Assembly (NCBI GenBank): GCA_046347195.1
Contig: JAXMGQ010000019.1
Coordinates: forward strand, 1-64,000
Direction: 5' to 3'
DNA length: 64,000 nucleotides
Origin: TMP-86 sp046347195
Lineage (GTDB): Bacteria > Pseudomonadota > Gammaproteobacteria > Steroidobacterales > Steroidobacteraceae
Shown: piece after piece, positions 31,004 through 38,098 of the stretch
How the letters are laid out: each line of letters opens with the position of its first letter
Position numbering within the stretch: the stretch's first letter is position 1
Notes under the pieces: model-generated
Told to the model about the DNA's origin: nothing
Databases searched by the model: none
What the model saw: the letters and a program-made list of their open reading frames with translations, nothing else
Translations under genes and position numbers: made by a program

Positions 31004-31204
31004 ATGAAGCGCGTCCCATGTCCCACCTGCCGGCGCGAGGTGGAGTGGTCGGAGAACTCGGCCTTCCGCCCCTTCTGCAGTGAGCGCTGCCGCCTCATCG
31101 ACCTCGGCGCCTGGTTCAGCGAGGAGCACGCCATTCCCGGCGAGCCCGCCTCCGGGGAAGACGCGGCCGCCGCGCGTGAGGTTCCGCCTCGCGATCAGCA
31201 CTGA
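31004..31204 (+). CDS. yacG: DNA gyrase inhibitor YacG, zinc-binding
   Basis: 66-residue protein with the family's four-Cys zinc motif (CPTC near 6-9, then FCSERC near 25-30) followed by RLIDLGAW. In E. coli YacG binds GyrB and blocks gyrase. It follows zapD by 16 bases. Its last codons overlap the end of the convergent mutT gene by 10 bases. Confidence 0.93.
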   Translation: MKRVPCPTCRREVEWSENSAFRPFCSERCRLIDLGAWFSEEHAIPGEPASGEDAAAAREVPPRDQH

Positions 31205-31887
31205 GTTGCCGGCTGGCGGGGCCGGTAGCTTCCCGTGGCGCCCGCCGCCCGTGCCTCGGGGCAGCCCAGCCCGCAGGCGTAGACCGGCAGGTTCAGCTCC
31301 ATCACGGCCGCACGCAGGACCGGTGCCGGCCATCGCGAGGTGAACACGATGAAATCCGCGCCTGCCCGCGCCGCCTCGCGAGCCTGGTCGATCCCGGCGC
31401 AAAGGACCCCATGGGGAATCTCGCGGTGAACCGGCAACGAGGCCGGCTCGGCGAGCAACCGGAAACCCGTGCTGGTGTGATCCTCGATGAGGTCCGGCAA
31501 GCGCAGGGCCGTCACCACGGGCCGGTCCGCCGGCAGCAGCTCAGCCCGCGCCAGCTCGCCACGCGAGCACCAGCGAAGGGCTTGGCCGTCGAGGCCGCGG
31601 GGCCGGCCGCTGTAGTCCTCCACCTGCCACACGTCCAGCAGCACCTCGCGGTCGGGATATCGATGCCGCAGGCAGATCAGGGGATGCGCGCGATGCACGC
31701 GGACACCGAGTTCCTCGGCGAGTTCGCGCACGAGCCCCGCCTCGGCGGCTTCGCCGGCCTCGAGCTTGCCGCCCGGGAATTCCCAGCCGCCGGCCAGGTG
31801 ACGGCCGGGGGGACGCTGGGCGATGAGCACCCGGTCGTGCTCATCGAGGAGCACCCCGGCGACCACGTGCACTGCGCCCGCGGCCAT
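31195..31887 (-). CDS. mutT: Nudix hydrolase MutT (8-oxo-dGTPase) with a shortened ThiE-like tail
   Basis: Removes 8-oxo-dGTP from the nucleotide pool. The first 130 residues are a Nudix domain with the full box GKLEAGEAAEAGLVRELAEELGV (read as Gx5Ex7REUxEExGU). Many gammaproteobacterial MutT proteins carry a complete ThiE-like domain after this; here only about 65 residues remain, keeping its start (HGVLCAGIDQAREAARAGAD) and its end (LPVYACGL, then AAGATG) with the middle missing. The start ATG at 31887 gives 230 residues; a longer frame upstream is not protein-like. Ten bases downstream of secA. Confidence 0.9.
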   Translation of the reverse strand: MAAGAVHVVAGVLLDEHDRVLIAQRPPGRHLAGGWEFPGGKLEAGEAAEAGLVRELAEELGVRVHRAHPLICLRHRYPDREVLLDVWQVEDYSGRPRGLDGQALRWCSRGELARAELLPADRPVVTALRLPDLIEDHTSTGFRLLAEPASLPVHREIPHGVLCAGIDQAREAARAGADFIVFTSRWPAPVLRAAVMELNLPVYACGLGCPEARAAGATGSYRPRQPATQC

Positions 31888-31897
31888 GCCCGGTGGA

Positions 31898-34666
31898 TCA
31901 GCCGCCGACCTGCTGCAGGGCTCCGTGGCAGTGCTTGTACTTCTTCCCCGAGCCACAGGGGCACGGATCGTTGCGCCCCACCTTCGGCACCGAGCGCACG
32001 AAGGGCGTCGCCACCGGTGCTCCGCCCCGCATCGCGGCCGTCGCCGGCCCCTCCGCGGTGCTCCCCGCATCGCCGGCGAGACCATCGCCCTGGATGAGCG
32101 AGACGGCCTCGGCGTGCTGTGCCTGCAGGGCACGGGCCAGCCGCTGCTGCCGCTCGTGCTCCTCGCGCTCGATCTCGGCCTGGCTCCTCACCTGGATCTT
32201 CGACACCGTGGTGACGGTGTCGAACTTGATGCGATCGAGCATGGAGGAGAACAGCGCGAAGGCTTCCCGCTTGTACTCCTGCTTCGGATCCTTCTGGGCG
32301 TAGCTGCGCAAGCTGATGCCCTGGCGCAGGTAGTCCATGGCGGCCAGGTGTTCACGCCAGTGCTGGTCCAGCGTGCGCAGCGTGACTTCCTTCTCGATGT
32401 AGCGCATCACCGGCTCGCCCACGCTCGCGCACTTCTGACCGTAGGCCTCGTTGAGGGCGCCGAGGATGCGCGACTTGAGGCCGGAACCATCGCCCGCCTC
32501 TTCCGATTTCACCCAGTCCACCACCGGCAGCGCGACCCCGAAGTCGCGGTCGATGGCCTGCGCGAGACCCGGCGGATCCCACTGGTCCTCGGCCGATCCG
32601 CCCGGGATGTACTGGTCGACGAGCTGCCCGACGACGTCCTCGCGGATGCCGCCGATGGCCTCGGCGACGTCCTCGGCGGCCATGAGGTCGGTGCGCTGCT
32701 GGTAGATCACGCGGCGCTGGTCGTTGGCGACGTCGTCGTACTCGAGAAGCTGCTTGCGGGCGTCGAAGTTGTGCTGCTCGACGCGCCGCTGCGCCCGTTC
32801 GATCTGGCGGGTCAGCATGCCGCTCTCGATCGCCTCGCCGGGCTTCATGCCCACCCGCGACATCAGCGACTTCATGCGCGTCGGATCGCCGAAGATGCGC
32901 ATGAGGTTGTCATCGAGGGAGAGGTAGAAGCGGCTGGAACCCGGGTCACCCTGGCGTCCCGAACGGCCGCGTAGCTGGTTGTCGATGCGGCGGGACTCGT
33001 GCCGCTCCGTGCCCACGATGTGCAGTCCGCCCGCCGCCACGACCGTCTCGTGTCGCTGACCCCACTCCGCCTTGATGGCCTGCACCTGCTCGGCGGTCGG
33101 ATTCTCGATCCGGTGGATCTCCGCTTCGGGGTTGCCTCCGAGCACGATGTCGGTGCCACGGCCTGCCATGTTGGTGGCGATGGTCACGGCACCCGGGCGG
33201 CCGGCCTCGGCGACGATGTGGGCCTCACGCTCGTGCTGCTTGGCATTGAGCACCTCGTGGCCGATTTTCTTCTCGGCGAGGAGCTTCGACAGCCGCTCGG
33301 AGGTCTCGATGGAGGTCGTGCCCACGAGCACGGGCTGGCCCCGTCCACTGCATTCCACGATGTCATCGAATATCGCCTGGAACTTGTCCTTTTCCGACAG
33401 GAACACGAGATCGGAGCGGTCCTTGCGGATCATCGGCCTGTGGGTGGGGATCACCACCACCTCGAGGCCGTAGATCTGCTGGAACTCGAAGGCCTCGGTA
33501 TCCGCCGTGCCGGTCATGCCGGAGAGCTTGGCGTACAGGCGGAAGTAGTTCTGGAAGGTGATGGAGGCAACCGTCTGGTTCTCCTCCCGCACGCGCACGT
33601 TCTCCTTGGCCTCCACCGCCTGGTGCAGGCCGTCGGACCAGCGCCGGCCCGGCATCGTGCGGCCGGTGAATTCATCGACGATGATGACCTCGCCGTTGCG
33701 CACGATGTACTCGACGTCCCGCCGGTACAGGGCGTGGGAACGCAGCGCCGCGTTGAGATGGTGCATGAGCCGGATGTTGGCCGGGTCGTACAGGCTTTCG
33801 CCTTCGCGCAGCAGCCCCCCCTCGCTCATCAACCGCTCGACCTTCTCGTGGCCGTCCTCGGTGAGGTGGGCCTGCTTGGTCTTCTCATCGACCGCGTAGT
33901 CGCCCGGACCATCCTCTTCCTTCTGGCGGACGAGCTGGGGGATGAGCGCATTGATGCGCACGTACAGTTCGGTGCTTTCCTCCGCCGGTCCCGAGATGAT
34001 CAGCGGTGTACGCGCCTCGTCGATGAGGATGGAGTCGACTTCGTCGATGATGGCGAAGGACAGCTTGCGCTGCACGCGGTCCTCGAGCCGGAAGGCGAGG
34101 TTGTCACGCAGGTAGTCGAAGCCGAACTCGTTGTTCGTGCCATAGGTGATGTCGCAGGCATAGGCCGCGCGCTTCTCCTCCTGCGACTGGGCATTCTTGA
34201 TGACGCCCACGTTCAGGCCGAGGAAGCGGAACACCGGGCCCATCCAGTCCGAGTCGCGTTGCGCGAGATACTCGTTGACCGTGACCACGTGGACGCCATC
34301 GCCCGTCAGCGCATTGAGGTATGCGGGCAGGGTGGCCACTAGGGTCTTGCCCTCGCCCGTGCGCATCTCCGCGATGCGGCCCGAATGCAGGGCCAGTCCG
34401 CCCACCATCTGCACATCGAAATGGCGCATGCCGAGGGTGCGGCGCGCCGCCTCGCGCGCCAGCGCGAAGGCCTCCGGGATCAGGTCGTCGATCGGGGCGC
34501 CGCCGGCGAAACGGTCCTTGAGTTCCTGCGTCTTGACGGGGAACTCCTCGTCGCGCAGCGCCTTCGTGCGTTCCTCGAGGGCATTGGCGGCCGCCACCTT
34601 GCGGGTGAGTTCCTTCACCAGCCGCTGGTTACGGCTGCCGAAAATCTGCGCTAACAGCTTCCTCAC
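31898..34666 (-). CDS. secA: preprotein translocase motor ATPase SecA
   Basis: Cytosolic/membrane ATPase that pushes preproteins through SecYEG. 922 residues with Walker A MRTGEGKTLVATL near 102, DEVDSILIDEART near 209, the preprotein cross-linking domain, NBD2 with TNMAGRGTDIVLGG near 510, and the C-terminal zinc motif CPCGSGKKYKHCH that binds SecB. The start is GTG (34666), giving MRKLLAQIFGSRNQR, which aligns with the family's usual LLxxFGSRN opening. Neighbours M23-peptidase, dciA, lpxC upstream and mutT downstream are the standard order. Confidence 0.98.
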   Translation of the reverse strand: MRKLLAQIFGSRNQRLVKELTRKVAAANALEERTKALRDEEFPVKTQELKDRFAGGAPIDDLIPEAFALAREAARRTLGMRHFDVQMVGGLALHSGRIAEMRTGEGKTLVATLPAYLNALTGDGVHVVTVNEYLAQRDSDWMGPVFRFLGLNVGVIKNAQSQEEKRAAYACDITYGTNNEFGFDYLRDNLAFRLEDRVQRKLSFAIIDEVDSILIDEARTPLIISGPAEESTELYVRINALIPQLVRQKEEDGPGDYAVDEKTKQAHLTEDGHEKVERLMSEGGLLREGESLYDPANIRLMHHLNAALRSHALYRRDVEYIVRNGEVIIVDEFTGRTMPGRRWSDGLHQAVEAKENVRVREENQTVASITFQNYFRLYAKLSGMTGTADTEAFEFQQIYGLEVVVIPTHRPMIRKDRSDLVFLSEKDKFQAIFDDIVECSGRGQPVLVGTTSIETSERLSKLLAEKKIGHEVLNAKQHEREAHIVAEAGRPGAVTIATNMAGRGTDIVLGGNPEAEIHRIENPTAEQVQAIKAEWGQRHETVVAAGGLHIVGTERHESRRIDNQLRGRSGRQGDPGSSRFYLSLDDNLMRIFGDPTRMKSLMSRVGMKPGEAIESGMLTRQIERAQRRVEQHNFDARKQLLEYDDVANDQRRVIYQQRTDLMAAEDVAEAIGGIREDVVGQLVDQYIPGGSAEDQWDPPGLAQAIDRDFGVALPVVDWVKSEEAGDGSGLKSRILGALNEAYGQKCASVGEPVMRYIEKEVTLRTLDQHWREHLAAMDYLRQGISLRSYAQKDPKQEYKREAFALFSSMLDRIKFDTVTTVSKIQVRSQAEIEREEHERQQRLARALQAQHAEAVSLIQGDGLAGDAGSTAEGPATAAMRGGAPVATPFVRSVPKVGRNDPCPCGSGKKYKHCHGALQQVGG

Positions 34667-34696
34667 GGGTTCGACGGGTCCTTGGGAAAAACGGCT

Positions 34697-34726
34697 ATTG
34701 TACGGATAGACCGGAGGGGCGGGAAA
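34697..34726 (-). promoter_or_regulatory. candidate sigma70 promoter of secA
   Basis: Minus-strand TACAAT (34697-34702, five of six) with a poor -35 (TTTCCC or TTCCCG at 17-18 bases). It lies about 30 bases upstream of the secA start. Confidence 0.4.
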
Positions 34727-34818
34727 TCGTTTCGGGCCGTGCCCGACCGACCGAAGGAGGAGGTGTTCGTCGAAGCGGTGGACCGTCGGCTCACCGGACC
34801 ACCGCGGCGCGGCGGCCC

Positions 34819-34846
34819 ATCCGGCGATTCAATCCGCTCGCCGGAT
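34819..34846 (-). terminator. hairpin directly behind the M23 peptidase gene
   Basis: A perfect 9-bp stem (34819-34827 with 34838-34846) and a 10-base loop begin at the stop codon of the peptidase gene. There is no T-run, so termination would be weak; it may instead protect or separate the peptidase and secA transcripts. Confidence 0.35.
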
Positions 34847-35769
34847 CAGCGGACTTCGCCGACGAATCGCAGCGGGTCGACCTGCGCGCCGTTCTTCACG
34901 ACCTCGAAATGCAGGTGTGTGCCCGTCGAGCGGCCGGTGGAGCCCATCAGCGCGATGGCCTGACCCTTGCGCACCATGTCACCCGGCTTCACCAGCAGCT
35001 TTTCGTTGTGGCCATAGCGCGTGAACAGACCGTTGCCGTGGTTGATCTCCACCAGTTCGCCGTAGCCCGAGCGGTCGCCCGCCCAGGTGACGAGACCCGC
35101 GCCCACCGCCTTCACCTGAGTACCCTCCGCCGCAGCGAAGTCGATGCCGCGATGGAACGCCGTATAGCCGGTGAAGGGATCCGGGCGATGCCCGAAGTAG
35201 GAAGAGATCCAGCCCTGCCCCACCGGGCGGCCCTCCGGGTAGACCTGCTTGTTGAGCTCGCGCGTGAGGATGAGGTTCTCCAGCACGCCGAGCTGCTGCT
35301 CACGGCTGGACAGCTGCGCCTGCAGGGAGTCGATCATCGAGGTGAGGCTGGGGATCTGCGCGGGCTGGCCATCGGCCGCTCCCTCCGAGCCACCTTGCGG
35401 CGGCGGGGAGCCGAAATCGAACTCGCCATTGTCGAGGTTGGCCATCTGCGTCAGGCGCTTGCCCAGGGCATCGAGCCGGATGACGCTGGCGTTCATCTGG
35501 CCCACGCGCATGGCGATGGCGTTGACCTTCTCCTGCAGCGCCTGGCGTGTCTGCTCGAGCTGCTCCTTCTGCTTGATGATCTCGGCGGACCAGCCGCCAA
35601 GCTGCTCGAGAGGACGGCCGTCATGCCGCCCGCCCAGGCTCAAGCCCAGGCTGAACGCACCACCGACGATCATCAACACCAGCGCGACCGCGGTAGTGAT
35701 GACCACGGGGTGGCGCAAGTCCACCTGTCTGACATTGCCGGGCTGACGACCGACGAAAATGATATTCAT
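34846..35769 (-). CDS. M23 family metallopeptidase (LytM domain), membrane-anchored
   Basis: Predicted peptidoglycan hydrolase or divisome regulator. 307 residues: one membrane helix (about 23-45, VITTAVALVLMIVGGAFSLG), a coiled-coil periplasmic arm (about 62-165, rich in Gln/Glu/Leu) and a LytM domain. The zinc and active-site residues are present: HRGIDFAA near 215, RYGHN near 262 and THLHFEVV near 292, so it should be catalytically active unlike EnvC-type activators. The ATG at 35769 has GGGAG 8 bases upstream. A GEMM-I riboswitch starts the leader, about 140-230 bases upstream. Confidence 0.9.
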   Translation of the reverse strand: MNIIFVGRQPGNVRQVDLRHPVVITTAVALVLMIVGGAFSLGLSLGGRHDGRPLEQLGGWSAEIIKQKEQLEQTRQALQEKVNAIAMRVGQMNASVIRLDALGKRLTQMANLDNGEFDFGSPPPQGGSEGAADGQPAQIPSLTSMIDSLQAQLSSREQQLGVLENLILTRELNKQVYPEGRPVGQGWISSYFGHRPDPFTGYTAFHRGIDFAAAEGTQVKAVGAGLVTWAGDRSGYGELVEINHGNGLFTRYGHNEKLLVKPGDMVRKGQAIALMGSTGRSTGTHLHFEVVKNGAQVDPLRFVGEVR

Positions 35770-35911
35770 GCAGTGGGCTCCCGCCGTGACCGCAGTGCTT
35801 TTCCAACGCATATCGGGCTCCGCACCGCGCGGAACCACAGAAGGCGCAAGCCCGTGACGAAGTCGCCGTCCACACATCCGTGGACCTGATGCACGACGCC
35901 TCAATGCGCGT

Positions 35912-36003
35912 GTCACTGGCAACCCCGCCGTCCTGGCCCGTCGCAACGGGCTGTAGACCGGTGGCTTTGCGTCCCCACCTTTCGGTGGGTATGCCCTGTG
36001 CAG
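35912..36003 (-). promoter_or_regulatory. GEMM-I cyclic-di-GMP riboswitch
   Basis: On the minus strand the leader of the M23 peptidase gene contains the GEMM-I landmarks in order: GCACAGGGCA (about 35992-36001), a P2 hairpin closed by a GAAA tetraloop (CCACC-GAAA-GGTGG), the near-invariant GGGACGCAAAGCC, a P3 hairpin (GCCCGT/ACGGGC) and the closing GGGGTTGCC. Binding of cyclic-di-GMP is established for this class. No terminator stem with a T-run follows, so control of translation or an unusual platform over the next 140 bases is more likely. Confidence 0.9.
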
Positions 36004-36011
36004 TCGGGTGA

Positions 36012-36041
36012 ACTATGCAACAAAAAGGTGACTGAAAACAA
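36012..36041 (-). promoter_or_regulatory. candidate sigma70 promoter of the riboswitch leader
   Basis: Minus-strand TTGTTT (36036-36041), 18 bases, CATAGT (36012-36017). The predicted start is near 36005, just before the first conserved riboswitch base, which supports it despite weak hexamers. Confidence 0.5.
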
Positions 36042-36092
36042 GGATTTCCGCACACTCTGGGGTGTAGGAGCAGTTCTCGTTTTGGTATCGGA

Positions 36093-36398
36093 ATGCAAAA
36101 AACCAGAAGTGTCAGCGAGTTAATCCACCATAACTCGAAAGCACTTGCACAATTGAGGGAGCGCCTCGATGAACGGGCGCAGTTGCTCCTGCAGGTCCGC
36201 GCCGCCGTACCCACCCCCCTCGTCGCCTGCGTGCTCAGCGCGGGCCTGGACAAGGGCGTGCTGACGCTGGGGACTGCCAGTGCCGCGTGGGCTTCGAGGC
36301 TGCGTTATGTCAGCTCGCAGGTTATTGACAAGTTTGCGAAGGATTACGAAGTGAAGGTCGCTCGGGTTCGCGTCAAGGTCGTTCTTCCGGATCGGTGA
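36093..36398 (+). CDS. dciA: DciA-like helicase-loading protein (DUF721)
   Basis: DciA proteins load the replicative helicase DnaB in bacteria lacking DnaC. This 101-residue protein has the DUF721 fold region throughout: an N-terminal basic helix (LIHHNSKALAQLRERL) and then the ALSAGLDKGVLTL / ASRLRYVSSQVI beta-alpha part that is typical. Position next to lpxC and secA is the common location in pseudomonads and relatives. No good ribosome site precedes the ATG. The palindromic repeat block begins one base after its stop codon. Confidence 0.88.
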   Translation: MQKTRSVSELIHHNSKALAQLRERLDERAQLLLQVRAAVPTPLVACVLSAGLDKGVLTLGTASAAWASRLRYVSSQVIDKFAKDYEVKVARVRVKVVLPDR

Positions 36399-36399
36399 C

Positions 36400-36436
36400 G
36401 TTGGAAGACCCGTGCTGCATGGCGTTGCGATGGTGC
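36400..36436 (+). repeat. fragment of the palindromic element core
   Basis: These 37 bases match 36937-36973, inside the core of element B, in the same orientation at 34 of 37 positions. They begin two bases after the dciA stop and end inside the left stem of element A, so element A appears to sit on, or to have been built from, a piece of another copy. Confidence 0.75.
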
Positions 36437-36638
36437 TGATCGGGAATCTGGAGGAGGAGGAAGCTTGCGGAGATTGGTCGCGCGGGAAGGCATCCCCGCC
36501 GGCTTGGTGCGTCACTAGCGCACATGGCCTCGTCACGACGCTTGCGTCACCGCTCAGCGTGACGCGCAAGCCGGCGGGGCCGCGCTCCGACAATCTCCGC
36601 AAGCTTCCTCCTCCTCCTCCAGATTCCCGATCAGCACC
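36432..36638 (-). repeat. palindromic element A (long stem, homologous core)
   Basis: Left arm 36432-36476 (45 bases) is the exact reverse complement of right arm 36591-36638 (48 bases) apart from one extra three-base GAG unit. The 114-base core is homologous, in reverse orientation, to that of element B: its first about 68 bases match with roughly 11 differences, and its far end (CCTTCCCGCGCGAC-type) also matches. A second, inner stem (CCCCGCCGGCTTG with its complement) exists inside the core. The stems of A and B share only the innermost 15-17 bases around GCGGAGATTG. Short frames crossing it are not convincing genes. Confidence 0.85.
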
Positions 36639-36825
36639 GCGGGCGTATGCGTACTCGTTACGACGTCACGAGCCAGAGAATGGAAAGAGTTCGAGTCGAG
36701 CGAGCGCCGCCTCAGCAAGACTTCGCGCTTTGCAATACGCACGCTGGCCCTGAAATCCCTGACTCGAGTCTCAAGCATCGAAGCGCCCTCTCGTCGTCCT
36801 GCTCAGTGAACTGACGACGTCGGCT

Positions 36826-37030
36826 GCTTTTGCAGTTCGGGTGCCTGGCTGGCAAGCCTGCGGAGATTGTTGGAGCGCGGCCCCGCCGGCTCGCGCATCA
36901 CGCTGAGCAGTGAAGCATGCGCGCTGATGAGGCCATGTTGGAAGAGCAGTGCTGCATGGCGTTGCGGTGGTGCCTTTCCGCGCGACCAATCTCCGCAGGC
37001 TTGCCAGCCAGGCACCCGAACTGCAAAAGC
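36826..37030 (+). repeat. palindromic element B (44-bp perfect stem)
   Basis: Left arm 36826-36869 and right arm 36987-37030 are perfectly complementary over 44 bases, around a 117-base core. The core shares its ends with element A. The element ends 12 bases before the lpxC stop codon region, so it may also form the 3' end of the dcw/lpxC transcript. The 187 bases between A and B (36639-36825) hold a short 7-bp hairpin near 36791-36820 and nothing else I can identify; the whole 36399-37042 interval has no supported gene. Confidence 0.85.
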
Positions 37031-37042
37031 CGCAGTAAAACC

Positions 37043-37951
37043 TCAGGCCACAGCAGCCGGAACGTAAGAGATCGGCGCGTCCTTGAGACTTTCGAAGGTG
37101 ACTTCCCGCCAGGCGCTCGGCGTGGCCATGAGCGTGCGAAGCAGCTTGTTGTTGAGCGCGTGCCCGGACTTGAAGCCGCTGAATTCGCCGATGAGGCTGT
37201 GTCCGAGCAGGTACAGATCGCCGATGGCGTCGAGGATCTTGTGCTTCACGAACTCGTCCTCGTAGCGCAATCCGTCCTCGTTGAGGATGCGGTTGTCGTC
37301 CAGCACGATGGCGTTGTCCAGGTTGCCGCCGAGCGCGAGGTTGTGCGCGCGCAGGGACTCGATGTCCCGCATGAAGCCGAAGGTGCGGGCCCGGCTCACC
37401 TCGCGCAGGAACGAGGTGGTGGAGAAATCCATGGTCGCGGTCTGCGAGTGCTTCTTGAACGTCGGGTGGTTGAACTCGATCTCGAAGTTCACACGGAAGC
37501 CGTCATAGGGTTCGAAGCGCGCCCACTTGTCACCGTCGCGAACCTCGACGCGCTCGAGGATGCGGATGAAGCGCTTGGGTGCGCGCTGCTCCTCGATGCC
37601 CGCCGACTGCAGCAGGAACACGAAGGGGCCGGCGCTGCCGTCCATGATGGGGACTTCGGGGGCGCTCACCTCGATGAGCAGGTTGTCGATCCCTAAGCCC
37701 GCCAGCGCCGAGAGCAGGTGCTCGACGGTGGAGATCTTCGCATCGCCCTTGTGGAGCGTGGTGCCCAGCGTGGTCTCGCCGACGTTCTGCGCATGCGCCG
37801 GGATGTCCACGGGCTGCGGCAGGTCGGTGCGACGGAAGATGATGCCGCTGTCCGGCGCAGCCGGGTGCAGGGTCATGAGCACCTTCTGTCCGGTGTGCAA
37901 CCCGACGCCGGTGGCGCGGATCGAGTTTTTCAGCGTTCGCTGGTTCAGCAT
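37043..37951 (-). CDS. lpxC: UDP-3-O-acyl-N-acetylglucosamine deacetylase
   Basis: Zinc amidase for the committed step of lipid A synthesis. 302 residues, normal length. The first domain has GVGLHTGQKVLMTLHPA near 15; zinc ligands are expected in STVEHLLSALAGLGIDN (His near 79) and in FKSGHALNNKLLRTL near 238, with a further His in DAIGDLYLLGHSL. It follows ftsZ on the same strand, but a clear terminator stands between them, so some separate expression is likely. Confidence 0.97.
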   Translation of the reverse strand: MLNQRTLKNSIRATGVGLHTGQKVLMTLHPAAPDSGIIFRRTDLPQPVDIPAHAQNVGETTLGTTLHKGDAKISTVEHLLSALAGLGIDNLLIEVSAPEVPIMDGSAGPFVFLLQSAGIEEQRAPKRFIRILERVEVRDGDKWARFEPYDGFRVNFEIEFNHPTFKKHSQTATMDFSTTSFLREVSRARTFGFMRDIESLRAHNLALGGNLDNAIVLDDNRILNEDGLRYEDEFVKHKILDAIGDLYLLGHSLIGEFSGFKSGHALNNKLLRTLMATPSAWREVTFESLKDAPISYVPAAVA

Positions 37952-37986
37952 GGCGTCATGAGGTTATCACAGCCTCGCAGGGCGCC

Positions 37987-38023
37987 AAAAGGCGAGCCGA
38001 TGGACCCGTTCCATAGGCTCGCC
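37987..38023 (-). terminator. intrinsic terminator between ftsZ and lpxC
   Basis: Minus-strand stem GGCGAGCC/GGCTCGCC (38016-38023 with 37991-37998), extended inwards by ATGGA/TCCAT, and a TTTT run at 37987-37990. It lies 75 bases after ftsZ and 36 before lpxC. Confidence 0.75.
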
Positions 38024-38098
38024 GACCCTGGAATGTCGACTGTAAACACTGTGCGGCGGGCGACCACCTGTCGCCGGAACCGCACATTTTTCAATGCC

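Noticed and set aside
36399..37042. CRISPR array or integron attC sites as explanation of the repeat block
   Set aside because: Only two elements, in opposite orientation, with ~115-base homologous cores and variable stems; no short regular repeats with unique spacers and no attC R-box sequences.
36120..37067. Several short frames in the dciA-lpxC gap (60-160 codons on both strands)
   Set aside because: They cross the palindromic elements, so similar peptides appear on both strands and in both copies simply because the DNA is repeated; no start signals or domains.
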